64,000 nucleotides of DNA from Shinisaurus crocodilurus (lineage: Eukaryota; Chordata; Lepidosauria; Squamata; Shinisauridae). Of the stretch, positions 35,601-50,000 are shown in pieces. Each line of letters begins with the position of its first letter. Within the stretch, counting starts at the first letter, position 1. The stretch is from contig CM037878.1 in NCBI GenBank assembly GCA_021292165.1, forward strand, positions 8,920,857 through 8,984,856, given 5' to 3'. Made by a program: the position numbers and the translations under genes. The notes under the pieces are model-generated. The model searched no databases, was not told where the DNA came from, and saw nothing but the letters and a program-made list of their open reading frames with translations.

Positions 35601-38600
35601 CAGGGAAGAAGATTCAAAGCTGGTGCCCCATGTCTGAAATGGGACATTCCTTTCTAGCACCTCAAGATTCTACTACTTCTATCTAGAACAGGCCTAAAAT
35701 TGAGAGAGAAGGCGAAAAGGAAAGAGAAAGGAGGAGAGATTTGTGGGGAAAACTGGAGAGACTTGACCATAAGGGAGGGAAGCACAAGCCCATTAAAGAG
35801 GTCAGCAGGATACTTCCCAGATGTAGTCTTCAACATTTTTCTCAGGGAACTCTATTATTATCACCATCAGCATTTCGGAAAGGGAGGATATAAATAAAAT
35901 AAATGGCATGGAACACACTCTCTCTCTAGTAGTTTAGAGGTGATAGAAAATGGTCTGAGGTGACCTCCTACAGAGCTGGCATGTGAGTCTGCCATGTTTC
36001 TGCAAGAACACAGAAAAAGCGTGGATTTCAGTTCTTGAGGATCTTTTTTTTCCTTTTATAAAAGAAATGTTCTAGTCCAGCATTCCCCAACCTGTTGTCC
36101 TCCAGATGTGTTGGACTACAGCTCCCATAAGCCCCGGCTTGCATAGTTGGAGGGCACCCAGTTGGGGAAGGCTCTCCTAATCCTTGTGAATGCAAAGATA
36201 CACTTGAAAATTTCTGGTAAAGTCCTCTGGAGCTTTGTCTGATGTCTCTCACCAAGCCAGTCACAGCCAGGTTCTCAATAAACCTCCTGTGTTCGTTGTC
36301 TACCTGAGCTGTCAAGTGCCCAGCAGACGGTAGTACACAGCTAAATTTGGCTTGACGTGTCAGAAATGGTGCAGGGTTACTCAGAAGCCTGGGAAAGGCT
36401 GCGTAAGATTTTCAGTGGTTGGGGTACCTTCCGCACTGATGGGTACCCTCCCCATCACTAGGACAGCTGGAGCGTGTTATGCAAAGCAGCAACACCTGCA
36501 GGAAAAATCATGCAAAAATAAGATAATTTTATGCTCGGTTTGCATAATTTATCCTTGTTGTATAATTCACTGTTTTTTTGCTGCAGAATTTGGATGGCCT
36601 GGTGCAAAATGTTTCGTATTTATTTAGTTTAGCACCAATCACACACAGGTCCATGGTAGTGCCATCTCTGAAGCTAAGCAGGCCTAGATGTGGGCAAAGT
36701 GGCTCTGGAGGGTGGATCAGCTTTGCATCCCATGTGACCTCCTTGGAGGAAGGTCATGATACAAGCGGAATAAAATCTGTAACGAGATTCTCTCTTGCTG
36801 CACTCTTTCAGATGTTGTTTTGGTTTTGGCTTGCTTTGTTTTCATGACTGAGTGAATCCACATGGCAGCTCATGTTCTTGTTGTTTGATATTTGGTTGTG
36901 GTTTTCCTGTAAAGACCTCTTAATTCTAATCTAAACTTGTCTTTTTAAGCCATCTTTCACACATGACCTTTTATTTTTTTAAAGCAATTGAACACATTTT
37001 ATATAAAAGTATATATGTAATAATCTCTGTGGCAGGTTGCCAGAGCCTTCCATAGAGAATATTATATACTTTGAATGTTACATAATGGTCTGGTCCGTGT
37101 GTCACGCTAAGCCACTCTGTGAATATGCCACCATAGGTTGTTTGTTCAGTTGCCAGCCTGACAGATGATCGGGCTTGCCATGGCTTGTTTCCCCCCTCAG
37201 TCTTCCCGTCAGCTCCAGCATGTATCCCAGCCATCTTTGCGGCAGGACTCCTTGTTTCCTTGGTCCCTGCATCAGCACCCTTTCTGCAATTGGTCTTCTA
37301 GGGTTGCCGGCTCCCAAGGAAAATCCTCCCCCCCCCCCCCCCGCATCAGCTTGCCAAATGGAATTAATTTTCTGAGCCTTTATGAATGCAAACTTTAAAA
37401 AAAAAAAATCCTTGGGAATTGCACTCTTGCAGAAGAGCGCAAGACCACCTGTACAATATTAGGCTACCATACTGATATCCCACTCTTATCAATGTCCTTG
37501 TCAATTTCATTCTCAGTTTCAGCACTTCCCTTGCTAGGGAACACCTTTTTTAAAAGGATGCTTCACTTTACATTGAAATAAGAACACCTTATTTCACAAA
37601 GCACTTTCTCCCCAGCTGCTGTCGGCTCCCTTCCTTCAGATTGCAAAAAGAAAATAATTTTCTAAGCCCTTATGAGTGCAGGAACATGTTGGCCAGCTTT
37701 TATTTTATTTTTAAAAAATTTTTCAGGGACTTGAGCTGTTGCACAAGACCTCCTCTCCAATATTTAGCCAAGCATAACCCTCTTGTCAGTGTCCTCCACC
37801 TCAGTGCTTCCCTTGCTAGTGAACCCCTTTTCTTTTAAAGGCTGTTTCACGTTACAGATGAACACCCTGCTCGCAAACGCGCCTTCTCTCCAGCTGCTTT
37901 TGGCTCCCCCTCCATTTTCTGCTTGTTGCTTCCCTCCGCTGCTAGCTGTCACATATTCATATGGGTTACAGAGCAGTGAGTGGGACCACTAAACATATGC
38001 AAATATCATGGCAAAGGAGTAAAGCAGGGTGGGAAACTGCAGCACATTTCAAGGCAGAGCAGACAAACTGAGGTGAAAATTGTACAAATCTCATGACGAA
38101 GCAGTAACACAGAGGGAAATTGTACAAATCTCATGGCGGAGAAGTAAAATGGAGTCCAAAACAGAGACGACATGACAAGCCACTGTGGGTATGAACAACC
38201 CTAAAACTAGCCATGGGTACTGTAGGGATTGCGCTCAACACCTCTGCGGGCACACCCCAAGAAGACATGGGAACTGATTCAGAGTCCGACAGGGAGGGGG
38301 AGGTAGAAAGTGGTGTTGGGGTGCCAGGGGTGCCAGTGGGAGCAGGAGTTGAGAATAGCAGGCACAGAGAGGAGGTCACCTAGCTGTCTTCTAATCTTTT
38401 GGAGGACAGCCAAGTTGGGCCCTCTGAACCCATGAAAACACAGGCTCCTAATGGAGAGGAGGAAGGGGTGGGAATATGAGACCCAAGAGTTAGGCAGTCA
38501 GATGAAAAGGGAGGGACAATGTAGGGTTATGCCAGTGTTCTTCAACCTTGGTCCCCCAGATGTTTTTGGCCTACAACTCCCAGCATGCCCCAGCCAGCAT

Positions 38601-41040
38601 AGCTGGCTGGGGCATGCAGGCAGTTGTAGGCCAAAAACATCTGGGGACCCAAGGTTGAAGAACACTGGGTTACGCAGTGCTCAAAGAGACCTGCAGCCAG
38701 GGAGGATGACCCCGTGGAAAGACCCACCTTGAGGGAGGGACTTGGTAGCCCACTCAGCTTGAGAAGGGCGGGCTGTAGTAGACAGTGTCAGTTTCGTGAC
38801 AACTCTCTTTCGCAGGTGCTCTAGCCCAGGGAACTAACTGAAGCTTACAAGGTACTAGTGTTATGCAAAGCCTGCATGGAACTTTTGGCTGCAGGAGGAT
38901 ACTGGGTGTAGCCTGACTCAATGCTTGCTTGTTTGTAGTTTGCATACTAAAGGTAATTGACTAGAAATAGGACTTGACAGCTTGACTACAAAGAGAGCCA
39001 GGGACTGGGCACTGGACAGGTACTTAGAGTGGCTTGTTCCTGAAAAATAAGCCACCCTGCAGAAACTGTGCTGGGTTCACACAACACGACAACCCACCAT
39101 GGCTGATCAGCCATGGTGGCTTGTTGTGTCATGCAAACCAGGTCAATATATTGCACACCGCCCAAAGAACGTCAGTTATTGGACAGTTTAAAAGTACAGT
39201 AAATACAGTATATAAATACCCAAAGCATAAATATCAGCATTTTTATTTGTTGACTTTTGGAATAGGTTGATGTTCTCCCTTATCATTTGCAAAATAAACT
39301 GTAACATTGTTTACGATTGCTTTACTAGACAGAAGGCTGTAGATTTGAGCCACTTACAGTATTTTTCCATGTATAAGACTATACTTTTTCCTAAAATCGC
39401 TAGACTAAAAATTGAGGGTCGTCTTATACTCGGAAGTAAGCTGAGGAGAGAACCGCGCAGTTGCAAAACTGCCCAGTGGGGGGCGTCTTATACATGGGGG
39501 CGTCTTATAGACGGAAAAATACGGGTATCTGTCCTTTTGTTATGCGGACTTTGATATCAAGGGGGGCAGCCTCAACCTGCCTGCCTGAGGGCTTCCACGC
39601 CTTGCGATCAGTCCTTGCAATTTGGGTGTGTGGACACTGATCCCAGGAAGACACCCACTCCCTGTGCTGGCTGAGATTAGAGCAGGGGCGGGGCCGCCGG
39701 GGCGGAGCGCTGGTGTCTAGTCACTGTTTACCAGAAGGGCTTTTCTCCCGTGCAGGGGACTGCTGAGTGGTGACTGCAGCCTTGCCCAACCACATGTGTT
39801 GGACTGCAACTCCCATTATTATATTCCTTCCAGAGCTTCTTCATGCTAAGTTGCAAAACAACCTTCTATTGTTTTGCAACTTAGATTGTGTTGACCTTAG
39901 ATCAGCCTTCCCCAGCCTGATGCTGTCCAGATGCAGCATGTCGCTTCAAGTCAAGATTGGCTGTCGGTAATTATGGGATTACCCCCCTTCCTTCCCTCCC
40001 CATACCAATTTCAGTTTGGCATCTAATTCCACTAAGGGTGCAATCCTATGCATGTTACACAGGAAAAAATCCTACTACTCCCAGCGTTTGCCAGCCAGTA
40101 TAGGGAATGCTAGTAGTTGTAGGGCGTTCCTGCGACGACACAGTCCCTTCATACTAGGACCAGGTGCATAAACCCTTCTCAGGCTAAGCACCAACACTTA
40201 AAAACCTGAGGGGAGGGTCAAATGAAACCTTTCCCCTACTGTGGCGGACTGAACCTGGGAATCCCCTCAGAAACACAGGGAAGCCTCAAGGTAGTCAGTT
40301 TCAAAAGAGTTTAATGGAGCGGAACTAAGAGACTACAGGAATTTCACAGTACTGTATAAACATAGCAGTCAATACCGATAGGGAAATGGAAGTATTCAAT
40401 TTGCTTTCTAGGTAGGCTTTGCTCGAATGCAGAATATTACCTGACACCAGAGACTCTGACTCTGGATTCTAGCATAGCGGTTTGCTTTGCCGATCGCTGG
40501 GCGCCCTGCCCGGGGTTGGAAGTTGCTTGGCCCTAGCCGGAGCTAGCGACCTGACCCGTGCAAGCCTGCACCGTGTTCCCAACAACCCCTTTGTTCTTTG
40601 GCACGTATCTTTTCTACCCTCCCTTGCCCCCTCCCCGCCCTTGATGATCAGGTGGGCTGGTCCCGCCCCACGGGGTGGTGGCGCCTTTCGGGTGCTGGCA
40701 TCTCCTGGGTACTTTGCAGCTCTTGAGACTGCGCCCCCCCACCTCCGGAATGTTATGTGCAGTAATGCGCTTCCTTGAGAGAAGTGTAAATGCGCCCCAT
40801 TGAAGGTATGCAGATGTGGCTTATGTATAACCGGTCTGCCCAGAATTGTGTCTCCTGTGCCCTGGGTGGGGATTATGCAGACAGAGGGGCGACAGCGGAA
40901 AGGGGGAAAACATGTCAGGGTTCAATATGTCAGGGTTCAACAGTGTGCTCAGGCTTTCTCTCCACACCTACCAATGAGGGAAAAGATTAATACAGGTTAT
41001 TAAGGATCTATTTTAAATTTATGATACTGTGGGTACAAAG

Positions 41041-41072
<32 letters not shown>

Positions 41073-44000
41073 TTAACAGTAATGCAGGTTAATAATGCCA
41101 AGCTGACATGTAGGATTTGGGTAGCAAACAAAATAAAAATAAGTTTATTTTAATTCTCAATATCTTAGTTCCAGAAAGTAACTTTAAACCTGCCTACACC
41201 AAACACTTTATAATTAACCTAAGTCCCTATAACTCTAAATACTTTCACTCTTCAGGCAAGCACTGATTTCTCTCAAAACTCCTGACAGACAACGACACGA
41301 ATAACTGTAAGAAGGAAGACAACGACCTAACTGGCGGGGTATAAATATAATAATAAATAAATAAATAAATAAATAATAAGTCCCCACAATCCCAACACAC
41401 ACTAACTCTGACATCACTCAAACACTCCTTATATACTCCTCCCCCCACCCTTTCTAAGACATATACTTAGATATACTTCTCCCCACCCCCCTTGTATTTT
41501 ATTGGATTATAAATTGCTCAGAGTGGCTGGATGTCTGGCCAGATGGGTGATTCATAAATATAATAAATAAATAAATAAATCACAAACCACACCCACTCAG
41601 TTCAACATTCTATATTCACTAAACATACTAATGCAGACATACACCAGGGAACTGAATTGTGGGGTTACGCCACAGTCCCCCCCCCCAATCTAAGCATGCA
41701 TAGGACTGTGCATTATGTCACCAGTTTGTCATGTGTCCTCTAGAAAACATTCTCTTTTCCAGCTCTTCCCTGGTATTTTGTAGACCCAATCAGAAAAAAA
41801 TGGTACAGTGAGTACAGGTATTCAGAGGTCAAAGCACAGGTGCCCATCTCTTTCCAAAATCTGTTTTCTCTTACTCCTTAACAATTTTTAATATATATAT
41901 TTTCTTTTAAACTGCTGATGGTCTCTGTGCGATTTGTCTTAACTCTTTTTTTCTTCATCTCTTTTATTTTAATGTGTGTCTGTTTACCCCTAAAGGGATA
42001 TTGCTGTATGAGCCCATGTGATGATGAATATGTAAGTTCCTGCATCTCTTCTTTTTATCTTTTTCGCATTGCCTCATTCATCCTTTCATGCCCTCTGTCC
42101 TCTTTATATGTTCCTTAGCCATTGTACTTGCTCTGCTTGCCCTGCATCAGTAACATTTTTGTATGGCAAAATGTATGTAAGGTTGGATTGCTTGCATGAG
42201 AAAGTGCAATACAATTGCTCGTCAGATTAAGCCCGTATATTATATAGGGCTGTCACCTGGTTAAAAACCTCTTAGTTGATTAATTGTATGAGTTTTATTG
42301 GATTTGATTTATCAGTTAATTGATGAAATCTGTATAAATATGCAAAGGAGTGAAGCAAAAGGTTTGAGGGAAAAACAATACTTTGTTTTTATATAGTTAT
42401 GCACGCACATTATTTATTTATTTATTATGTTTATACAGTACCATGCCTTTTTGCCTGCAAGGAACCCAAGGCGGCTTACATAATCCTCCTCCTCCTCTCC
42501 ATTTTATCCTCACAAGGTGAGGTAGGCTAGGCTGAGAGTCAGTGACTGGCCCAAAGTCACCCAGTGAGTTTCATGGCCGAGCGGGGACTAGAACCCGGAT
42601 CTCCCGAGTCCCAGTCCAACACTCTCACCACTACGCCACACTGGCTCTCATTCTGCAGTGGGTGCCATCTTAGAAGTGGCATTTCCTCATGTGTGAGGGA
42701 GAACAGGGAGAAAATGCCTCTTCTAGCATGTCACCTATAGTTTGTCTCTTTGTATTCTTCAACTTGTGTGTACTTAGGGTGTATCTCCTTCTGTGCATAA
42801 TTGTTTGTGTCCTCCCTTTTTTGTTTATGGGCTTAATGTGCCTTATTATGCACCGTTGAATTTTATTGTATTGTACAATAAAATACTCGTATGAAATTTT
42901 TATACATAACAGTTGGGTGCTGTATAGCATTTCATGGTGTTGTTTAGCAACTGTTGCCTTTCTCTTTGTTCTGTAGTGGATTGTGGAACATTGATTTCCA
43001 GCATTAAGTGGTAGAAATTTAAGTGATTGCATCAGGGTTATTTATAGTGTGCAAATTAATCACAAGAATAGTTACCACAAAGTTTACTAGGGAGTAGAAT
43101 TGTTTATTACACAGAAATCATTAGTAACACCATTAATGTGTGGCATGTATTTACTTGGGGGTGGCGGGTAGATGTAAGTGGCCTCAATAACTTCTGGGGA
43201 TGAACTGTTGGCATGACCAAATGTTTACCAAGTAGAGAATCTCCGTGGGCTATCGCCTTATCACAAGGGCTGTTGGGTTCTAAATGCGTGGCTTTGATGC
43301 AGGTAGAGAAAAACATGCAGCCTGGATAACATGGCATCAGAGTAGATGCACTTTGTTCAAGAGGAATAGCTTGCGCGCCTCTCTGTGCATGGTGCATCCC
43401 TAGGGAAGCCATCAGAAGTTGATTTTTGGTGAGTGGGTGGTGTCTGGATTTCAGTACGGTGAGTAGTCCTGATCACCGCTTGCCATATACTGGAATGGTC
43501 ATGACGTGTTGGAGCATTCTGAAGACTGATCGCAAAGCCTGAAAGGTTAACTTGTAGTGACGCTTCCAAATAATTGCCACGTTAATCATTGCCTCCATTC
43601 TTATTGTGGAGATAGATATCCTTCCCTATCTGTCTTTCTTCCCTGTGATTATAAGCTTTTGGGCAGGGGCTGTCTTTAATTATATTTATTATACAGCTTT
43701 TGTTTTGAAAGTGCATTAGAAAGAGTTGTTGTTGTTGTTGTTGTTAAAATAATGGTTATCAGCCCAGGAATCTTCATCACATGAGTCCAGCGTGGCCTAT
43801 ATGTGATGAATAAGGTGACATCTTTTGGAAGATACAGATTGTTTTAAAGCACATCTTCAGCAGCAGGCATTGTTGAGGCCGCACATCTTCTGCAGCCCAG
43901 ATGGCTATTTGCATTCAGGCATCATAGCCAAGAGACCTTCATGATCATTCCAGATTGCCCACAGCCAGTACATTCTTTGCAGGGAGAGGATATTGGCTTG

Positions 44001-47000
44001 CTAAGCTTAAGATGTAACCAGAGCCTGGGAAGAGGAAGAGACCCCCGTTAAAAAAGAAGAAAGAAAGAGTCATAGTCCTGTTTAGAACTGTTCAAGCCTC
44101 CTCGATATAGGAAGAGGGCTGTTTCACTAGGGCTGTTTCCAGAGGATTACTTCATGCATTTCTGTCAAAAGCATTTCCTGGTACCCCAGGCCATGAGGAT
44201 TCTGTGCAAGTGTAAAAGAATCACAGAATGTGGTACTGAGTGCAGAATTCAGCTTCTTGAGGACCTCAACTTGCATTTTTTCAAAAGTAATCAAGGGGAC
44301 AGTTAATCTCCACCCTTGTCCAGAAATGGATCTCCGTAAGGCTCATTGTAGCCCTCTATCTTTCTCTCGCCACCCCCTGCCAGACTTAAATAGTACCAGG
44401 TGCGTTGCAGTGTGCACAGGCCAGATCTCTAATGGGAGGCCTGTGCATGCCTCCCGTATGTGCATCAAGGAACACAGGAAGAACACATGGCGCTGTCTCA
44501 TACCTTGGGCCATCTAGTGCACCGTTCCCTACTCTCATTGGCAGTGGCTCTCCAGGATGGATCTCAAGAGGCAGAGGTCTTTCCCATCACCTCCTACCTG
44601 ATCCTTTTAATTGAAGATACAAGAGATTGAACCTGGGACCTTCTGCCTTGGAGCAATACTTTTCCCAAATGGGGAGCTATGGTCCCTCACCCAGGAGTTC
44701 TAATTCATGCATGCAGCATACATATGGTATCGAGCCAAGCAACACAATTTAATCACTCCCCCTAATCTAACAGTGGGCTGCTGGGTTTGCACAACATGAC
44801 AACGCACGGCAACAGCCACAGTGGGTTGTCATGCGTTGCAAACCCAGACTTTCCCACAGGGTGGCTTGCTTGAGGGCAACAAGCCACCCTGATAACCCAT
44901 AACTTGTTCTAGGGTGCCAGTCGCCCCAAAGTGCTGCTTGGGAACTTGTGGGGCAGCTGGCACTGGGGGTGGCTCAGGAAAGCTTGGCAAGAATGGAAAG
45001 GGGTTTTTGTCGCTCTTGCCAAGTGGCTTGCCGGCCGGTACCGGGAACCAAAGAGGCTCCAAGTAGGGTTTTTCTTTACTTTGCTTTCTCTTGACAGCTG
45101 TCAGAAGGCGAGCTGGCCTTCTGACAGGCGCGAGGGATCTTTCCTCGCAAAAAGGGGGTGGTGAGATTTACATCCCCTTTGCAGAAAGATCCTCATCTTT
45201 TCCTTTTTTGCCCTGAATGTCCTCAGGGTACTACTGCACCTGCTGTTGCATGTTTCCCTGAGATTCTAGCTGCTTGGGAAAGGTACAAAACTCCACCCCA
45301 TCCCCTTTTCGGTGGGGAAGGAGTTTTGACAGCTACTGTCAAAACTCTTGAGTCTCCTTTAAAATGGGTTTTTCATGGGGCAGTTGGTGTTTTTTGACAG
45401 GGACACGAGGCTTGCGATAGCGGCGGTGGCGGAGCAACCAAGTCGGTCCTGCTGCGGAGTCCCTGGGGATACCCGTGGGAGGACTGAGGGGGGAAGGAGG
45501 GGCCGAACAACCCACAATGAGCCCGATCGTTTGCTGGGTGCACCGTGGGTTGTTTGCACAACAACCAGCCTACTGTGACTTATCGCCAGGGTGGGTTGAC
45601 GTGACGTGCGAATGCGTGCATTGGCATGCTTGGGGGAAACCCATGGTTTTCAGAGGTACAGATAATAATTAGAACCCTAAGGGAGCGCAATCTCCCCCCC
45701 TCCCCCGCCCGCTCACTGGGGACTCCGTAGCAATGGAACAGGTTATCCTGGAAGAGGACATGGCTAGTTGTCTGGAACCCTGAACACAAACGCTCTTCAC
45801 CATTTTATTGCAGGCCTCACTTATTATATCTAATCATGTCTTCCAGTTGTTTGTCCAAACCTCTTAATCCAGAATGGTTCTCAGCAGTGTCCACATGCCA
45901 GCACGGTGTGTGCTTCCTCCTTCCCTGCCCCATGCCTCTTTCTCTTTTAGGCTTTTTAAACGCTTTAACCATAATTTTTTAGGACAACAAACTAAGATAG
46001 TACAAATTGGCATGATTTTATTGTAATAGTTAGATGGCTTTTGATGGGTATGGGATATCTGGGGTGGGGGGTCCCATTGCAACAAAAAGATGGCCACCCT
46101 TAATCAAAAGTATCCAGGGAAATGAATAAAAATGAGTGAAAGGCAAATGGATTTAGGTGGAACACAATACATCTGGAGGCCATTCCTAATGTGAAAGGTA
46201 ACCCCTATACTGAGGGAGAATGGTTTAGTTTTAAGGCTGCTTCAGGGCTTTTAATTGGTGATTATGTATCATCACTCATTGATGTAAGCATAATATGAAA
46301 TGATGTGCTATACAGGTATACACTTATTCGTTTGTGAGAGAGATGCTCCTTGTATTACATAGCATAGCTTTGCAAAACCCCAAGTGTTCGGATGGTATGT
46401 CAAATGGAGAAATACAATCTTCCCTTTGACATTCCATGCCTTTTGTCTTCTAACGCTCCCCAGCTCAAGCATCGAACAATGGGCACTGATTATAGAGTCT
46501 GCCATAAAAGAACCTGCGTTATGAGAGAAGACCAGTCTTTTAAGGCATGAGTGGGTCAGAAAGGATTTTACAAAGCGAGGAGTCATAATGGTGACAAAAA
46601 GATGATGATGAATATTCTGGGAATAAATGGTACCCATTGACACCATTGAAATGGGTAACAGGGAAATCTTCACAGAATAATTATTCCTTTTGGGCCCACC
46701 TACAAGTAATTTAAGTACAATCTCTTGATTGAAAGAGAGAAATAGCATTAAAAGTGCCTCGATATCACTGCTTTCGATGGCGTAAATCGGGGGTGGGGGA
46801 CCATTTTTCTTCCATGGGCTGCTTTCCCATGGAGGCAAATGTTTCAGGGGCCACATGGATGGTGCCAGAGCCTCTTCACGCTCTTTCTCTCTTAAGAGTC
46901 TTAAGATTTTTAACTGGGGCGGGGAGGGGGGAGGGCTAGTGATCATCTTAACTTCCTCTGTCTCTTACATAGAGCTAGAGAAGTACTCCACTGTCTATCT

Positions 47001-50000
47001 GTCTCTTTCGTTCTCTTTCACACACACGGAGGGAAAAGCAAAAAAGCAAACTCAGGTACCAAGACTTAAAATTAAATAGTGGTTTTTATAATGATCTCTC
47101 CTAGAGAGGTGAAGACCTGGAAAACACCAGGACAAATTCAGGGGGAAAGTTTCCCCCCATTTCCCCCACCCCAGGCCATTTTTGTTTTTCCCAAAAAAAT
47201 TGAGCAAAATTGATTGTGAAATATTTTCCTTTAGAATGATGAATAAAATATTTAAGACAAGGTATTTATATATTGTTACCCAGCCTTTACTCCCCACATA
47301 TGATTTCTATAAACTATGTAATAAGAAAACATTTATAGAAAGCCTAGAGATGTAACATTTCTGGAAAGAATGAAGTCATGCAGGAGGAAAATGGTTTTTT
47401 TTATAAACCTCTCTGTAAGATTCCCAGTGCACTTATTTCCCCTAATCCTTATTAAAATTATTAATCCAGTGTGTCTTTTACCGATAGACATTTAGGGATG
47501 CTCCAAGTCCGGCTCAGTTTCCAAACATGCAAGTGGGGTCACCATAACATAATATGGAAGAAAATGTGCATTGTTGACTGTTTGGATTTTGTTCTATAGA
47601 GTCCTGTGTTTCTGGGCTTGTTCTGGTTAGATCATAGAATCATAGAAAAGTAGAGTTGGAAGGGGCCTACAAGGCCATCGAGTCCAACCCCCTGCTCAGT
47701 GCAGGAATCCAGGTCAAAGCATCTCTGACAGATGTCTGTCCAGCTGCACCTTGAATGCCTCCAGAGTGGGAGAGCCCACCACCTCCCTAGGTAGTTGATT
47801 CCATTGTCTTATTGCTCTGACAGTCAGGAAATTTTTCCTGATGTTTAGGTGGAATCTAGGTTCCTGTAACTTGAGCCCATTATTCCGTGTCCTGCAAACT
47901 GGGATGATCGAGAAGAGATCTTTGCCCTCCTCTGTGTGACATCCCTTCAAATACTGGAAGAGTGCGATCATATCTCCCCTCAGTCTCCTCTTCTGAAGGC
48001 TAAACATGCCCAGTTCTTTCAGTCTCTCCTCATAGGGCCTTGTTTCCAGTCCCTTTATCATCCTTGTTGCCCTCCTCTGAACCCTCTCCAGTTTGTCTAT
48101 GTCCTTCTTAAAGTGAGGTGCCCAGAACTGGACGCAGTACTCAAGATGAGGCCTAACCAGTGCCGAGTAAAGGGGAATTATCACTTCCCGCGATTTGGAA
48201 GCTATACTTCTATTAATACAGCCCAAAATTGCATTTGCCTTCTTTGCAGCCACATCGCATTGCTGGCTCATATTCAGTTTGTGATCTACCACAATTCCAA
48301 GATCCTTCTCAAGATGTATCAAGATGTCGTGGCAGTCAATATAATTCTAATCTAAAAACCACATGTGAAAAAGACACATGTGTAGGTTATCCTGCCTCTG
48401 CCACCAGATGTGACGGAGCAGCAGATGTAATGGAGAAACATATGTTTCTTTTTTAAAAGTTAGCTTTGAGCCTTGGATCTACAGAGCTCACTGCCACAGT
48501 TTTTAGTACACTTCTCAACAGGCACCCACAACTAGGGAATGCTGCCTCAGCTATAAAACCTTTTGACTGCTACCACTAGAATAAATTATCTCTACCTAAA
48601 AGAAACTCAGTAAGATTGATGGCACCACTACAGACAACCTTTCCAAATGAACAAAAAATCAGATGTTCATTAGTGGAAATTATTTACGAAAGTGAATAAA
48701 ATGTCACTCTTCAAATAATAGTCATCCCATCACTCTTCAGAGACAACTGTCACCATCTAGCCATGGACGAAGCATCGGTCCGTCTGGCAGGCATCCAACA
48801 ACTGGGGCTGCTTTGTCAGAGGCCTGGAAAGCGATGGCTCCCAAGAACATCCGGAGCAGCCATCGCTGAACTCCTAAGTTGCAGTTCTCACTCACCTCAC
48901 GGAGGAGAAGGAGGTGGCAGAGGTGAGGGCCCCTGGCATGACTTGCAGAACGAGAAGGAAGAATTGTCTGCAACAAGAGCCATATCTATGGATTAATTCA
49001 ACAAAAGCTCCCTCATGAAGGCTCCTCCTCCCTCAGCTGTCACCACCAGCAGCCATTCCAGCAGGCTGTGCAGAGGGAGATGAGAGGGAGTGCCAGAAGT
49101 ATTAATTAATTTCCCCCTTCCCTCCCCATTCCTTTTTCCTTGTGTGTCATGTCTTTTTAGATTGTAAGCCTGCGGGCAGGGACTGTTTTGTTAATATGTA
49201 AGCCGCTCTAGGAGCCTTTTTGACTAAAGAGCGGGATAAAAATGTTTCAAATAAATAAATAAATAATAGGTTAAGATTGCTTAAAGGTTCTGAAGTTAAA
49301 TAGGGTTGCTTATCATTCCTAAGCTGAGTCTTTTCCAGCTAAATAAAATCTCAATAGCTTTTCCTCCAGACCAGATCTCTCTAAACTCCACCCCAGAAAC
49401 AGGTTTAGGAATTTCCCTAAACTTCCTTACAAACAGGAGCAGATGCTGCACACCAGTCTTCCTCTGCCTCCAATTCTTCCTGCTTCTTCTGGCTTCGAGG
49501 ATGACAAGATGTTTCAGTGACTACTTGCTGAAGTTCCATCTGGTCGGAGGTACAATAAGAACTGGGCAGCCCATCCTACGTGGGTGCCCCGTAACCCTCC
49601 GAACCCAGAGGGTTATGGGCATCCAGTTGAGGATGGGGGGAGTGTGGTGGATAGGATTGCCACCGCACTCCCCTTGCCCTCAAAAACATGTAGTCGGTCG
49701 ATTTCAGCCATCTAAATGTTTAACCTCTCCTTGCGAGGAGGAGAGGTTGAGGCACCGCCTGCATTTCTCAGAAGCCGGCGGTGCCTTGCTCCTCCCCTCC
49801 CCGCCCCCAGGAACGCCCCCCCCACGACAGAACCGAGGTGTGGGGGGAGAGAGCGCTCTGTGCTCAGACTCCCCACTGCGATCTCAGAAAGGATTTCTGA
49901 GGTCACAGTTGGGGAGTCTGACTTCTCCTATGCCCCCCCCCCCCCCGACAAGGCCAGAGGGCCATAGGATTGCACCCGAAGATATATTATGTATAACTTG

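Larger units (their letters stand above)
40240..41674. mobile_element. possible solo LTR-like insertion, 1.4 kb
   Basis: It begins TGTGGCGGACTGAACC and ends GGGTTACGCCACA, giving short TG...CA-type inverted ends. It seems to sit inside a palindromic MITE whose left half is at about 40030-40135 and right end at 41690-41712. A 9-bp word CACAGTCCC is on both sides (40139-40147, 41671-41679), although this overlaps the proposed right end. No gag, pol or env was seen. Confidence 0.35.
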
